Shown: one piece after another, positions 1-8,972 of the stretch
Layout: each line of letters starts with the position of its first letter
Position numbering within the stretch: the first letter of the stretch is position 1
Assembly (NCBI RefSeq): GCF_000974445.1
Contig: NZ_BBOJ01000022.1
Coordinates: 186,001-250,000, forward strand
Source of the DNA: Lentzea aerocolonigenes
GTDB lineage: Bacteria; Actinomycetota; Actinomycetes; Mycobacteriales; Pseudonocardiaceae
Reading direction: 5' to 3'
DNA: 64,000 nt
Notes under the pieces: generated by a model
Seen by the model: the letters and a program-made list of their open reading frames with translations, nothing else
What the model was told of the DNA's origin: nothing
Database searches by the model: none
Made by a program: the position numbers and the translations under genes

Positions 1-317
1 ACCAGCACCGTGGCCTGGCCGACCCGCGTGGCCAGGAAGACCGTTGCCTCCGCGAGGCGGTGGTGCGGCACGCTGAGCACGATCAGGTCGAAGTCGTGGT
101 CCGGCTCCAGCGCCTCGCGGTAGCGCACCGGCCACTTCTCGACGACGCGCCGCCACCACACCCGGCGCCGCACATCGAGCAGGTCGAGGTCCACCGCGTC
201 CCCGTACGCCGCCGCGCGGCCCGGCCGGACGTAGAACTCGACGTCGTGTCCGGCCTGGTGCAGGGTCCAGCCGTAGATGGTGGCGATCACGCCTCGGCCG
301 AACATCAAGATCTTCAC
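1..317 (-). CDS. Ketopantoate reductase-like NAD(P)-binding protein, N-terminal part only
   Basis: The gene reads leftwards and runs off the window edge, so only about the first 105 residues are visible. From a GTG start it opens with KILMFGRGVIATIYGW, a Rossmann dinucleotide-binding turn of the form GxGxxx, followed by a second strand ending in an acidic residue (DVEFYVRPG). This arrangement is typical of the 2-dehydropantoate 2-reductase (ApbA/PanE) family, which reduces ketopantoate with NADPH. Many actinomycete members are paralogues of unknown substrate, so I do not assign panE. It is divergent from a TetR regulator and shares an operator region with it, so it is the likely target of that regulator. 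Confidence 0.72.
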   Translation of the reverse strand, partial: MKILMFGRGVIATIYGWTLHQAGHDVEFYVRPGRAAAYGDAVDLDLLDVRRRVWWRRVVEKWPVRYREALEPDHDFDLIVLSVPHHRLAEATVFLATRVGQATVL

Positions 318-346
318 GCCGCACCTCGCCGGGGTACCATCGATCT

Positions 347-385
347 GGAGGTCATCTCCACTTCAAAAATATGGAGGTAATCTCC
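347..385. promoter_or_regulatory. Two tandem operator copies in a divergent promoter region
   Basis: GGAGGTCATCTCC (347-359) and GGAGGTAATCTCC (373-385) are near-identical dyads of the form GGAG-N5-CTCC, spaced exactly 26 bp apart and both followed by ACTT. They lie between the divergent reductase (start 317) and TetR gene (start 408). The placement and symmetry are what a TetR-family dimer needs, so I infer autoregulation plus control of the reductase. Binding itself is not shown. Confidence 0.65.
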
Positions 386-407
386 ACTTGTCAACGCGAG
401 GGAGCGC

Positions 408-986
408 ATGACAGCCGGCAAGCCGCTGCGGGCCGACGCCCAGCGCAAGCGCGAGGCCCTGCTCGCCACGGCACGGGAGGTCTTCGAGACCGGAGACTTC
501 TTCGACCTGCGCTTCGACGACTTCGCCCGCTTGGCGGGGGTGGGCACCGGCACTCTCTACCGCCACTTCCCCACCAGGGAGGCACTGGCCGAGGCCGTCT
601 ACCGCGGGGAAGTCGCCACGCTGTGCGACCGCGCTCGCCACCTGCAGGCCACCCTGCCCGCGGCGGAGGCGCTGGCGACCTTCCTGCGCGACGTGGTCGA
701 CCACACCGCTGCCCACAAGGGCCTCGCCCGGACGCTGGCCACGCTCATGGCCGACCGCTCAGGCGCCCTCGCCGAGGGCAGCCGGGCACTGGAGCAGGCC
801 GTCACCGACCTGGTGGCCACCGCCGTGCGGGACGGCACCGTTCGCGACGACGTGGACGCCGGTGCCGTGATGATGGCGCTGCACGGCATCGGTGCGGCCC
901 ACGACCGCCCTGCTTGGCGGGCCGAGGCCGACGGCGTCATCACCCTCGTGCTGGCCGGACTGCGCCGGCCGCGCTCGGACGGATAG
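408..986 (+). CDS. TetR/AcrR family transcriptional regulator
   Basis: The product is 192 residues, normal for TetR regulators. The first 60 residues carry the family helix-turn-helix: RKREALLATAREVFE, then the FDDFARLAGVGTGTLYRHF recognition segment, with GTLYRHFPTREAL the family signature. The C-terminal half is a helical ligand-binding and dimerisation domain with no recognisable ligand. The ATG at 408 is preceded by a GAGGGAG ribosome binding site. It probably represses itself and the divergent reductase through the paired dyads at 347-385. Confidence 0.92.
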   Translation: MTAGKPLRADAQRKREALLATAREVFETGDFFDLRFDDFARLAGVGTGTLYRHFPTREALAEAVYRGEVATLCDRARHLQATLPAAEALATFLRDVVDHTAAHKGLARTLATLMADRSGALAEGSRALEQAVTDLVATAVRDGTVRDDVDAGAVMMALHGIGAAHDRPAWRAEADGVITLVLAGLRRPRSDG

Positions 987-1006
987 GTCGCGCGATTCAG
1001 CGAGCG

Positions 1007-1852
1007 TCACGGCCGGCTCTGCAGCCCGATCCGGTAGCGGTGGTGGTAATGCCTGCCGGTGAGCCACAGGTCCCCCGCCGTGTCCGGCACCGCCGCGATG
1101 CCCCCGATCACCTGGTCGCGGCCCGTCGGCACTTCGGCGACGGTGACGGCGGTGAGGTCGGCGTCCGCGACGACGGCGCCGGTGGCGAGGTCCACGCGGA
1201 TCATCCAGTCCGTGCCGGTGACCGCCGCCCACACCTGCGGGCGGCCGTCGACGTTCACGCAGTGGAGCTCGCCGAGCCGTGCGGTGGACCACTCGCGGGT
1301 GACGACACGCAGCTCGCGGATCAACGCGGCGGTGTCGCGATCGCGCAGCAGCAGTCTGGTGGTGCCGTCCGACTGGACGAGGTTCGTCCCGTCGTAGCAC
1401 AGTCCCCCGCTCTCGTCCGCGATCGTCACACGGCGTCGTTCCTCCAGTGACCGCGGATCCAGCAGCACCGCGGCACCTGCGCCGGTGCGCCACAGGCCGG
1501 CCGGGGTGAGCGCGATTCCGTTGCCCGGCGGCACGTTCCGCTGGGCTCGGAGCTCACCGGTGAGCGGTGCCACCGCGCGGATCACCGGCCCCGTGTCCTC
1601 CACCAGGAGATCCCCCACCAGTTCCAGGCCGCGTGCGTCGGCCCGGTCGGTGGGAACACGCGCGAGCACCTGGGCGCGGAAGTGTCGTGAAGCAGAACGC
1701 AGCGCGGCCGGCGCGGGACTGGCCGTGGTCGCCGGTGCCGGGCTGACGTGGGCGACGGGGCGAGGGGCCGCACAGGCGGTGAGAGCCAGCAGTGCCGTGG
1801 CCACCGGGCAGAGAATTCTGTTGATGCGCAACGGTTTCACCGCCCCGATCAT
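1007..1852 (-). CDS. Secreted lipoprotein with a beta-propeller-like sensor domain
   Basis: The 281-residue product starts with a short basic stretch, a hydrophobic segment and the lipobox LTAC (Cys27), so it should be lipidated and anchored outside the membrane. A Thr/Ala/Pro-rich linker follows. The rest contains repeating beta-rich blocks such as GLELVGDLLVEDTGPVIRAV and GIALTPAGLWRTGAGA, resembling a quinoprotein or NHL-type propeller of the kind that binds a ligand at the surface. A GTG four codons inside is an alternative start. The function is unknown. It is convergent with the TetR gene and transcribed alone. Confidence 0.7.
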   Translation of the reverse strand: MIGAVKPLRINRILCPVATALLALTACAAPRPVAHVSPAPATTASPAPAALRSASRHFRAQVLARVPTDRADARGLELVGDLLVEDTGPVIRAVAPLTGELRAQRNVPPGNGIALTPAGLWRTGAGAAVLLDPRSLEERRRVTIADESGGLCYDGTNLVQSDGTTRLLLRDRDTAALIRELRVVTREWSTARLGELHCVNVDGRPQVWAAVTGTDWMIRVDLATGAVVADADLTAVTVAEVPTGRDQVIGGIAAVPDTAGDLWLTGRHYHHRYRIGLQSRP

Positions 1853-1980
1853 CGTGCCGGGCCGGCCGCGGTGCTTCCGCCGCCGCGGGTGAGCCCGCCG
1901 GGCCCGTTCACCCGCCGGAGGTGAGGCCGCCCGCGCCGTGTGCGGCCAGGCTGGACGGACAATCCACTGTGGAGGCTGCC

Positions 1981-3282
1981 GTGACCGATGTGACAGTGCC
2001 TGCGGGACGACGACTGCTGGCCCGGCTCGCCTTCGTGCTGGCGGGAACGGCCGTCGTGGTCGTGCTGGTCGCGGCGGGGCTGCGCGCCGGTGTGGGGCTG
2101 GTGCTGGTCGGTGGCGCGGGAACGGTCATCGCACTCGTGGCCACCTGGTGGTTCATCACCCACCGCGGCCTGGTGCGCTGGCTGGCGGGGATCCTGATGC
2201 TGCTCGCGCCGCTGACCGTGATCGTCCTGTACGTGCAGGCGCGCCTGGCGTGGGTGGTCGTGGTGTGTGCCCTGCTGTGGTCGGCGGCGCTGGCTTGTGG
2301 ACGGCGCGCGCTCGCTCCGAGCGGTGGGCCGGACCGTCCGGCCGAACTCGAGGTGCCACCTCCCCGGCGGCCGTACCTGATCATGAATCCGAGGTCGGGC
2401 GGTGGGAAGGTCGAGCGGTTCGGTCTCGCACAACTGGCTCAGGGGCTCGGGGCGGAGGTCTGCGTGCTCGACGGACCGCAGGACGTCGCCGCGCTCGCCC
2501 ATCGGGCCGTCGACAACGGCGCCGACCTGCTCGGAGTGGCCGGGGGTGACGGCACCCAGGCGATCGTGGCGGGCATCGCGGCGCAACGCGGGGTGCCGTT
2601 CATGGTCGTCTCCGCGGGCACTCGCAACCACTTCGCACTCGACCTCGGTCTGGACCGGGACGATCCCCGCCGCTGTCTCGACGCGCTCAGCGACGGCGTC
2701 GAGGTGCGGGTGGATCTCGGTGTGGCCGGGGACCGCGTCTTCGTCAACAACGCGTCGTTCGGCGCGTACGCCGAGGTTGTGCGGAACCCCGCCTACCGCG
2801 ACGGCAAGACCCGGACGACGCTCGACCTGTTGCCCGGCCTGTTGACGGGGCCGCGGGCGGCGGTGCTGCGGGTGCGGGCGGACGAGGCCGGGCTCGTCGG
2901 GGCGCAGGCGGTGCTGGTCAGCAACAACCCGTACGGGTCGAGCGACTTCGCCGGGCTGGGACGCAGGCCGCGGTTGGACGGCGGCGTGCTGGGCGTGCTC
3001 GCGGTGACGGTGCGCAACGCTGCCGAAGCCGCCGGCCTGGTGCGCGGCCGGCGGCGGTCGAGTGCCGTGTTCCAGCAGACCGCGACGGAGGTCGTCATCA
3101 CGGCGGACACACCGTCGTTGCCGGTCGGGCTGGACGGCGAGGCGGTCACGCTGCCGGCTCCCGTGCGGTGTGTGGTCAGGCCGGGTGCGCTGCGCGTGCG
3201 GGTGCCGCGCCACCGGCCCGGGGTGCCGTCGCACCGGCCAGAGCTGGACTGGGTGCGGCTGCGCGGACTGGCCCTGTCCTAG
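1981..3282 (+). CDS. Membrane-anchored diacylglycerol kinase family lipid kinase
   Basis: From the GTG at 1981, preceded by GTGGAGG, the product is 433 residues. Residues 13-106 form about four transmembrane helices. The cytoplasmic part begins at about residue 131 with the DAGK catalytic domain: NPRSGGGK (136-143) and the nucleotide loop GGDGT (188-192), then SAGTRNHFALDLGL, as in YegS/DgkB-type lipid kinases. These enzymes phosphorylate diacylglycerol, sphingoid or related lipids with ATP. The N-terminal membrane domain is less common than the soluble form. The start was chosen by the ribosome binding site; an in-frame upstream extension is possible but unsupported. Confidence 0.85.
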   Translation: MTDVTVPAGRRLLARLAFVLAGTAVVVVLVAAGLRAGVGLVLVGGAGTVIALVATWWFITHRGLVRWLAGILMLLAPLTVIVLYVQARLAWVVVVCALLWSAALACGRRALAPSGGPDRPAELEVPPPRRPYLIMNPRSGGGKVERFGLAQLAQGLGAEVCVLDGPQDVAALAHRAVDNGADLLGVAGGDGTQAIVAGIAAQRGVPFMVVSAGTRNHFALDLGLDRDDPRRCLDALSDGVEVRVDLGVAGDRVFVNNASFGAYAEVVRNPAYRDGKTRTTLDLLPGLLTGPRAAVLRVRADEAGLVGAQAVLVSNNPYGSSDFAGLGRRPRLDGGVLGVLAVTVRNAAEAAGLVRGRRRSSAVFQQTATEVVITADTPSLPVGLDGEAVTLPAPVRCVVRPGALRVRVPRHRPGVPSHRPELDWVRLRGLALS

Positions 3283-3445
3283 AGGTCTTGCCTGTCCTGG
3301 AGGTCTTCAGCGCCAGGCCACTCGCCGAGCCGTGCGCCGGACTACCCGGCGTGTTCCGAACATCCCGGGAACTCCCCCTGCTCGCCGTGCCGTGCGTCGT
3401 GCGGTGCGGCGGGCCACGCGGCGTGATCCGAACACGTCTGCCTCC

Positions 3446-3994
3446 TCACGAAGTCGATCCCGCTGTTTCCAGGTCGTGCAGTTGCCTGGCCTCCTCCGCG
3501 TTCACCAACCCGATCGCGATCAGGTCGAAGGGGCTGATGAAGCCGTCGGAGATGCGGAAGCCCCCGGCACGGGCGACGGCGTCGCGCAACGGCACGGCCC
3601 AGTGGTGCTCGATGAGCAGCAGCGCCGCCGCGCTGTCGTTCGGGATGTCGGCGAGCACGTCCCACGCGTCCGCGTCGTCGAACGGGTGCACGCCGCCTTT
3701 TTCCGCGGCCGACTCGGCTCCCGCGACCGCGCCGGTCTCCGCGCCCGCCTCCCCCGCGGCGCCGAGACCGATCAGCGCGCCGATCTTGCCGCCCAGCTCG
3801 ACCGCTTCCGCGGGCGACAGGGTGCTCAGGCGCTCGATCGCGATGTTGCCCTGCGGGTCCTTGTGGACGGCGATGGCGTCGATCACCCGGATGGAGTCGG
3901 TCTTGCGGAGCTTCTCCAGTTCGGCGATCACCTCACCGCGGAAGTCCGGGTGTGTGAAGCCCAGCACGATCAGTTGGATCGGCCCGATGGCCAT
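3446..3994 (-). CDS. DUF6325/DUF1269-like protein of unknown function
   Basis: The product is 182 residues from an ATG preceded by a very strong GAGGAGGGG site; an earlier in-frame start adds eleven residues without such a site. It begins GPIQLIVLGFTHPDFRGEV, has a charged middle, then a Gly/Ala-rich stretch (IGALIGLGAAGEAGAETGAV) and a C-terminal HHWAVPLRDAVARAGG block. This pattern is typical of actinobacterial DUF6325 proteins, for which no function is known. The family name is from memory. The gene sits alone between the kinase and the MFS exporter. Confidence 0.6.
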   Translation of the reverse strand: MAIGPIQLIVLGFTHPDFRGEVIAELEKLRKTDSIRVIDAIAVHKDPQGNIAIERLSTLSPAEAVELGGKIGALIGLGAAGEAGAETGAVAGAESAAEKGGVHPFDDADAWDVLADIPNDSAAALLLIEHHWAVPLRDAVARAGGFRISDGFISPFDLIAIGLVNAEEARQLHDLETAGSTS

Positions 3995-4080
3995 GCGACC
4001 CCTCCTCGACTCGATCAGTTGCCTCATCGTCGGGGCGCACGGGCCTCGGTCACCTCATCCGCCGCGGGTGGAACGCACGG

Positions 4081-5460
4081 TCACCGCACAGGGCTCGGCT
4101 GGGTCCGCGGCAGGAACGCGGCCGCCACCATGCCGCCCAGTGCGATCACCGCCAGCACGATCAGCGCGAGCGCGTACGAGCGTTCGGGTGTCCTGGTGAT
4201 GTCGGCGACGAGGATGGTGCCCGCGATGGCGGCGCCGAGTGAGGAGCCGAGGTTCGACACGCTGCGGGACAGGCCGGAGATCTCGCCCTGGAGGGCGTCC
4301 GGGAAGCTCGACTGCACGACGTTCACCGACGGTGTCAGCATCGCGCCGATGCCGAGCCCGATCAGGAAGAGGCCCGGCAGGAAGGTCCACACCTGCGACG
4401 AGATGGTGAGCAGGGCGAGGAAGAGCCCGATGCCGGCGACCGTGACGCCGAACCCGGTCAGGACGAGGGTGCGCTGGGTGTGCCGTTTCGCGAGGCGCTC
4501 GGCCAGCAACGACGCGAGCAGCACGCCCACCGTCGCCGCCGTGAGGATCAGGCCGGTCTGGATCGCGTTGTAGCCGCGCACCACCTGGAGGTAGGCCGAG
4601 ACCACGAACGAGATGCCCATGAGCACGAGCCACTGCACGTTCTGGGTGACCAGGCCGAGGTTGGAGGTGCGGCTGCGGAACAACGCGGTCGACAGCAACG
4701 GCTCGACGCCCGCGCGTTCCTTGGCGCGCACCGAGTGGAAGAACCACACCAGCGTGAGAGAGCCGGCGACGAGCAACCCGGCCATCAGCCAAAGGTTGTC
4801 GTCCGCCGCCAGCACACCGGACACGACCAGGACGAGCCCCGCCGACGACAGCACGGCGCCGCGGACGTCGAACGGACGGGCCGGGTCCGGTGGCCCGGGA
4901 TCCCGGACGTACCTGCGGCTCAGCACGAAGATCACCACGATCACCAGCGCCTGGAACAGGAACGCGACCCGCCAGCTCAGTGCCGTCGTGATGAGCCCGC
5001 CGATCAGCGGTCCGGTGGCCGCGCCGATGCCTGCCATGCCGTTGATCGCACCGAACGCGCGGGCTCGCGCGGTGACGCCGCTGAACAGCATCGTCGCCAG
5101 GATGTAGACGGGCGGGATCAGCAGCGCGGTGCCGACCCCCTCGAAGATCGAGTTGCCGAGGACGAGGACCGGCAGACCGGGTGCGAGCGCGCTCAGCACG
5201 GCGCCGGCCCCGTACACCGCGAGGCCGGCGGTGAGACACCGCTTGCGGCCGTACCGGTCGGTGAGTTTGCCGCCGGGGATCATCAACGCAGCCATGACCA
5301 GCAGGAAGATCGTGATCGCGACCTGGACGCCGTGGACGGTGGTGTCCAGGTCCCTGCTGATGTCGTTGATCATCACGTTCATGTTGGAGCCGGCGAAGCT
5401 GCAGATGAACTGGGCGAGGGCGAGGGGGACGAGCGCTTTGCGCAAGGCCTTGGAGTCCAC
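4081..5460 (-). CDS. MFS multidrug exporter, DHA2 (EmrB/QacA) family
   Basis: The 459-residue product has roughly fourteen hydrophobic helices. Its loop 2-3 motif GGKLTDRYGRKR matches the MFS signature GxLaDrxGrkr, and motif C-like GIGAATGPLIGG is present in helix 5, as expected for drug-proton antiporters. The ORF extends much further upstream, but that part is polar and Arg-rich, so I chose the GTG at 5460, directly before SKALRKALVPLALAQF. It probably exports a small amphipathic compound from the cytoplasm. No regulator is adjacent, and the substrate is unknown. Confidence 0.85.
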   Translation of the reverse strand: MDSKALRKALVPLALAQFICSFAGSNMNVMINDISRDLDTTVHGVQVAITIFLLVMAALMIPGGKLTDRYGRKRCLTAGLAVYGAGAVLSALAPGLPVLVLGNSIFEGVGTALLIPPVYILATMLFSGVTARARAFGAINGMAGIGAATGPLIGGLITTALSWRVAFLFQALVIVVIFVLSRRYVRDPGPPDPARPFDVRGAVLSSAGLVLVVSGVLAADDNLWLMAGLLVAGSLTLVWFFHSVRAKERAGVEPLLSTALFRSRTSNLGLVTQNVQWLVLMGISFVVSAYLQVVRGYNAIQTGLILTAATVGVLLASLLAERLAKRHTQRTLVLTGFGVTVAGIGLFLALLTISSQVWTFLPGLFLIGLGIGAMLTPSVNVVQSSFPDALQGEISGLSRSVSNLGSSLGAAIAGTILVADITRTPERSYALALIVLAVIALGGMVAAAFLPRTQPSPVR

Positions 5461-5621
5461 CCGCGCAGACTCCAACGGCCCACGTCCTGGCCGCTTCACC
5501 CGCCGCGAATGAGGCACCTCGCCGGTGCTCCACCGCGGCGGGTGGTGTGCCGCCGGCCGCGAAGCTGTTGTGTCGCAGGTGAACCGGAGCCACCGGTTCC
5601 GCCGGGGAGGTCTGACCAAGC

Positions 5622-6449
5622 ATGTGCCGATGGCTCGCGTACTCCGGTTCCCCGGTCCTGCTGGAGGAACTCCTCTACGTTCCGGCGAACTCGCTCGTCG
5701 CGCAGAGCAAGCACTCCCGGCTGGGAGTGGAGACGACCAACGGTGACGGCTTCGGCGTCGGCTGGTACGCGACCGCACCGGCGCCGGGCCTGTTCCTCAG
5801 CACGGAACCAGCCTGGAACAACCGCAACCTGCGCGAGCTCGCGGCGCAGATCACGGCGGGTGTCGTCTTCGCGCACATCCGCGCGTCCACCGGAACCGCG
5901 ATCCAGCAGACGAACTGCCACCCCTTCCGGCACGGTCGCCGGCTGTGGATGCACAACGGCCTCATCTCCGAGTTCCCCTTGGTGCGCAGGGAACTCGCGT
6001 TGGTGGTCGATCCCTCGCTCTACGCCGAGATCGAGGGATCGACCGACTCGGAGATCCTCTTCCACCTCGCGCTGACCTTCGGCCTGGAGCACGACCCGCC
6101 CACCGCGGTGGCCCGCACCGTCGGTTTCGTCGAGGCGATCGGCAGGAACCACGGTGTGAGACATCCGCTCCAGATGACGGTCGCCACGACCGACGGCGAG
6201 ACCACCTGGGCCTTCCGCTACTCCAGCGAAGGCCGATCGCGCAGCCTGTTCCACAGCGCCGACATCACCACGCTGCAACAGCAGTACCCGGACAACCCCG
6301 CACTGCACTCGCTCTCCGCCGACACCCGGCTCGTGGTGTCCGAGCCGCTGGGCGATCTGCACGGCGCCTGGCGCGAGGTGCCCGAGTCGACCTGTGTCGT
6401 CACGCGCGACGGCGTCCAGGAGATCCTCGAGTTCCGGCCGCGCCGCTGA
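5622..6449 (+). CDS. Class II glutamine amidotransferase (YafJ-type)
   Basis: The 275-residue protein starts MCRWLAYSGSPV, placing the nucleophilic Cys at position 2 after Met removal, as in N-terminal nucleophile amidotransferases. Further family motifs are GDGFGVGWY, FAHIRASTG, NCHPFRHGRRLWMHNG and DSEILFHLAL. It should hydrolyse the gamma-glutamyl amide bond of glutamine or of a gamma-glutamyl conjugate. EgtC of ergothioneine synthesis is a relative, but no egtA, egtB, egtD or egtE gene is nearby, so that role is not supported. GGGGAGG precedes the ATG. Confidence 0.86.
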   Translation: MCRWLAYSGSPVLLEELLYVPANSLVAQSKHSRLGVETTNGDGFGVGWYATAPAPGLFLSTEPAWNNRNLRELAAQITAGVVFAHIRASTGTAIQQTNCHPFRHGRRLWMHNGLISEFPLVRRELALVVDPSLYAEIEGSTDSEILFHLALTFGLEHDPPTAVARTVGFVEAIGRNHGVRHPLQMTVATTDGETTWAFRYSSEGRSRSLFHSADITTLQQQYPDNPALHSLSADTRLVVSEPLGDLHGAWREVPESTCVVTRDGVQEILEFRPRR

Positions 6450-6540
6450 CCTGATCGCCGCGCCGGAACGTTCAGCACGCCACGGTCAGTCCACAAAGGA
6501 CTTCATTCGGCCCAACGCAACCAGCTGCGAGCTGAACCCG

Positions 6541-7197
6541 CTAGTTGGCCCTCACACGTCTGGTGTCGTACGCCCACATCGCGATCTCGACGCGGTTGCG
6601 TGCGCCGAGCTTGGCCATCAACGACGCGACGTGGTACTTGACCGTGCTCAGGCCGACGAAGAGCTCGGTGGCGATCTCGGCGTTGGTCCGGCCCCGTGCC
6701 ACCAACGCGAGCACCTCCTCCTCGCGCTCGGTGAGCGGGTCGACGGGCTGGACCGGTACCGTCGGCGCCTGGTCGGCGAAGATCGCCAGCAACCGGCTGG
6801 TGACGTTGGGGGCGATCAGCGCGTCCCCGTTGGCCGCCGCGTGGACGGCCTGCACGAGCAGCGCCGGACCGGCGTCCTTGAGCAGGAAGCCGCGGGCACC
6901 GGCGCGCAGGGCGCCGAGGACGTACTCGTCGAGGTCGAAGGTGGTGATCACGACGACCGCCATCGGGTCCGTCACGGCCGCTCCGGCCAGGCGCCGCGTC
7001 ACCTCGACGCCGTCGAGCCCCGGCATCCGGATGTCGACGAGGAGGACGTCGGGACGCAGCCGGGTCGCCAGTTCGAGCGCGGCGAGCCCGTCCGCCGCCT
7101 CCCCCACGACCTCGATGTCGGGTTGCGCGCCGAGGATCATCACCAGCCCGGCCCGGACCAGGTCCTGGTCGTCGGCCACGACAACACGGATGCTCAC
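6541..7197 (-). CDS. Response regulator, NarL/LuxR family
   Basis: The 218-residue product has an N-terminal receiver domain (SIRVVVADDQDLVRAG with the acidic pair, phospho-acceptor Asp in VLLVDIRMPGLDG, Lys in FLLKDAG) and a C-terminal LuxR helix-turn-helix (LTEREEEVLALVARGRTNAEIA, then STVKYHVASLMAKL). The GTG start overlaps the stop of the upstream kinase by four bases (GTGA), so the two are translationally coupled and form a cognate pair. The target genes are unknown; the adjacent small membrane protein gene at 8496 is divergent and a possible target. Confidence 0.93.
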   Translation of the reverse strand: MSIRVVVADDQDLVRAGLVMILGAQPDIEVVGEAADGLAALELATRLRPDVLLVDIRMPGLDGVEVTRRLAGAAVTDPMAVVVITTFDLDEYVLGALRAGARGFLLKDAGPALLVQAVHAAANGDALIAPNVTSRLLAIFADQAPTVPVQPVDPLTEREEEVLALVARGRTNAEIATELFVGLSTVKYHVASLMAKLGARNRVEIAMWAYDTRRVRAN

Positions 7198-8333
7198 GCC
7201 ACCACCTCCACCGGCAGCACGGCCTCGACCACCCAGCCACCGTCGGACCCCGGCCCCGCGGAAAGCGATCCGCCGAGGAGCTGGGCGCGTTCGGCCATGC
7301 CCAGCAGGCCGAACCCGGCCTCCGGAGCCGGCCCCGCAGCGGTCTGCCCGTCGTCGCTGACCCGCAGCCTGACGGCGTCACCCTCCCGGCGCACGTCGAT
7401 CCCGACGCGGGTGGCGCTCCGGGCGTGCCGCACGGCGTTGGTCAGCGACTCCTGCGCGAGCCGGTACAGCGCGGCGTCCACGGGTCGCGCCAGCCGGGTC
7501 AGCGAACCGTGCAGCGAGACCTCGACGGTGGGCGTCGCGTCGGCGCGCGCCAGAGCAGGCAGGTCCGCCACCCCCGGCTGCGGCGAGTAGGCGACGGCTT
7601 CCTCCTCCCGCAGCACCCGCACCATGGATCTCATCTCCGCCAGGGTCCGCGACGCTTCGGACTCGATGGCGGCCAGGACCTCGGCAGCCTTCTCGGGCTG
7701 GATGGCGGCGAGCACACCACCGGCCTGCGCCTGCACCGCGATGGCCGACACGTGGTGGGCGACCGTGTCGTGCAGCTCTCGCGCCAGCGCCACCCGCTCC
7801 TGATTGCGGATCTCGCGCTGCTGGCGGTGCCAGAGGTCCGCCCGGTAGCGGAACACCGCCGCGAGGGCCACGAACAACAGCAAGAGGACGCACCCGCCGA
7901 AGAAGTCGGCCCAGCCAGCGGAGGAGACGTACATTCCCAGCGCGACGACGGCCGTCACGAACGCCGTCCCCCAGACCATCTCCCGTCCCGAGCCCCACCG
8001 CACCAGGGAGTAGAGCAGGATCAGGACGGCCATCGTGGAGTAGAGGCCGAGGTCCCCGGTGCCGGCAGCCAGCTGGAGGACCGAGAGCAGCCCGACAACG
8101 CCCCACCCGACCACGGCGGCCACCAGAGGACGCCCCCGCCGCCAGAGCAGCGCGGGCGTCAGCGTCAGGGCGAGGACCGTCACGAGGGGTTGCCAGGCCA
8201 AGTCCGGCCGAGAGATGCCCTCGACCAGGGTGGCGGCCGCGAACACGGCTGCCAGCAGCCAGTCGAGCCGGCCGACGGGTGGCGCGTCAGCGGGCCGCGG
8301 CTCACGCGAGATGGAGCGCCAGACAGTGACCAC
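7194..8333 (-). CDS. Sensor histidine kinase, NarL-partner (HisKA_3) type
   Basis: The 379-residue protein has four to five N-terminal hydrophobic segments within about residues 25-165. The dimerisation and phospho-acceptor helix ERVALARELHDTVAHHVSAI (His in LHDTVAHH) follows, then an HATPase_c domain with RLAQESLTNAVRHA (N box), VSDDGQ (G1) and GFGLLGMAERAQLLGG (G2). It lacks a large external domain, so it probably senses a membrane or intramembrane cue. It is coupled by GTGA overlap to the response regulator at 6541. Confidence 0.93.
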   Translation of the reverse strand: MVTVWRSISREPRPADAPPVGRLDWLLAAVFAAATLVEGISRPDLAWQPLVTVLALTLTPALLWRRGRPLVAAVVGWGVVGLLSVLQLAAGTGDLGLYSTMAVLILLYSLVRWGSGREMVWGTAFVTAVVALGMYVSSAGWADFFGGCVLLLLFVALAAVFRYRADLWHRQQREIRNQERVALARELHDTVAHHVSAIAVQAQAGGVLAAIQPEKAAEVLAAIESEASRTLAEMRSMVRVLREEEAVAYSPQPGVADLPALARADATPTVEVSLHGSLTRLARPVDAALYRLAQESLTNAVRHARSATRVGIDVRREGDAVRLRVSDDGQTAAGPAPEAGFGLLGMAERAQLLGGSLSAGPGSDGGWVVEAVLPVEVVA

Positions 8334-8495
8334 GGCTCCAGCCTAGGGATCGGTGTCCCCCGGCGTACCAGCCGAAAGAACAGGAGGGAGACCGTGCCAT
8401 CGGCCAGGCGAACCCCAGCCTCCGGACCGGGGTGCCCGCCGCCGGGCTCGGCGATCGTGAACCCACCGATCTTCACCACGACAACGGAGCCCACG

Positions 8496-8972
8496 ATGAG
8501 TACACGTCACCCCGCCACGCTGGAAGACCAGCGGATCCCGGTGAGAGCCAAGCTCGCCGCAGCGTGGACCAGCTTCATGTTCCTGTACGCCTACGTGGAC
8601 ATTCTCAACTTCTTCACGCCCGGCGTCGTCCAGGACATCCTCAACGGCAAGGTCTTCAAGTTCGACCTCTCCGAGACCTTCTCGACGACGGCGCTGACCC
8701 TCGTGGCCGTCCCGATCTTCATGGTCGCGCTGTCGATGACGCTGCCCGCCAGGGCGAACCGCATCACCAACCTCACCGTCGCCGCGCTCTACGTCCCCGT
8801 CACGGCGTTCAACGCGCTGGGCGAGTCCTGGCGGTACTTCTACGGCCTCGGCGTCGCACTGGAACTGATCCTCCTCGCCCTCATCGTGCGGTACGCCTGG
8901 ACCTGGCCACGCACCGCATCGTCGGCGACCAGCCCGGACCGTGAAACCGTTCGCGCCCAACAGCAAGCGTGA
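8496..8972 (+). CDS. Small membrane protein, DUF6326-like
   Basis: The 158-residue product begins with a soluble stretch (LEDQRIPVRAKLAAAWTS) and contains four hydrophobic helices with a conserved-looking FMFLYAYVDILNFFTPGVVQ region and AFNALGESWRYFYGLGVA near the third and fourth helices. This matches the actinobacterial DUF6326 family, which has no known function. The start was set at the ATG with ACGGAGC upstream; the ORF continues far upstream only as antisense to the kinase gene. It is divergent from the NarL-type pair and could be its target. Confidence 0.72.
   Translation: MSTRHPATLEDQRIPVRAKLAAAWTSFMFLYAYVDILNFFTPGVVQDILNGKVFKFDLSETFSTTALTLVAVPIFMVALSMTLPARANRITNLTVAALYVPVTAFNALGESWRYFYGLGVALELILLALIVRYAWTWPRTASSATSPDRETVRAQQQA

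Noticed and set aside
1849-3234. Long minus-strand reading frame of 461 codons opposite the lipid kinase
   Set aside because: It is the antisense shadow of a GC-rich gene: the product is His/Arg/Gly-rich without any domain, while the plus strand encodes a complete DAGK domain with GGDGT.
5622-6449. EgtC of ergothioneine synthesis
   Set aside because: The protein is of the class II amidotransferase family, but no egtA, egtB, egtD or egtE gene is in the neighbourhood, so only the family is reported.
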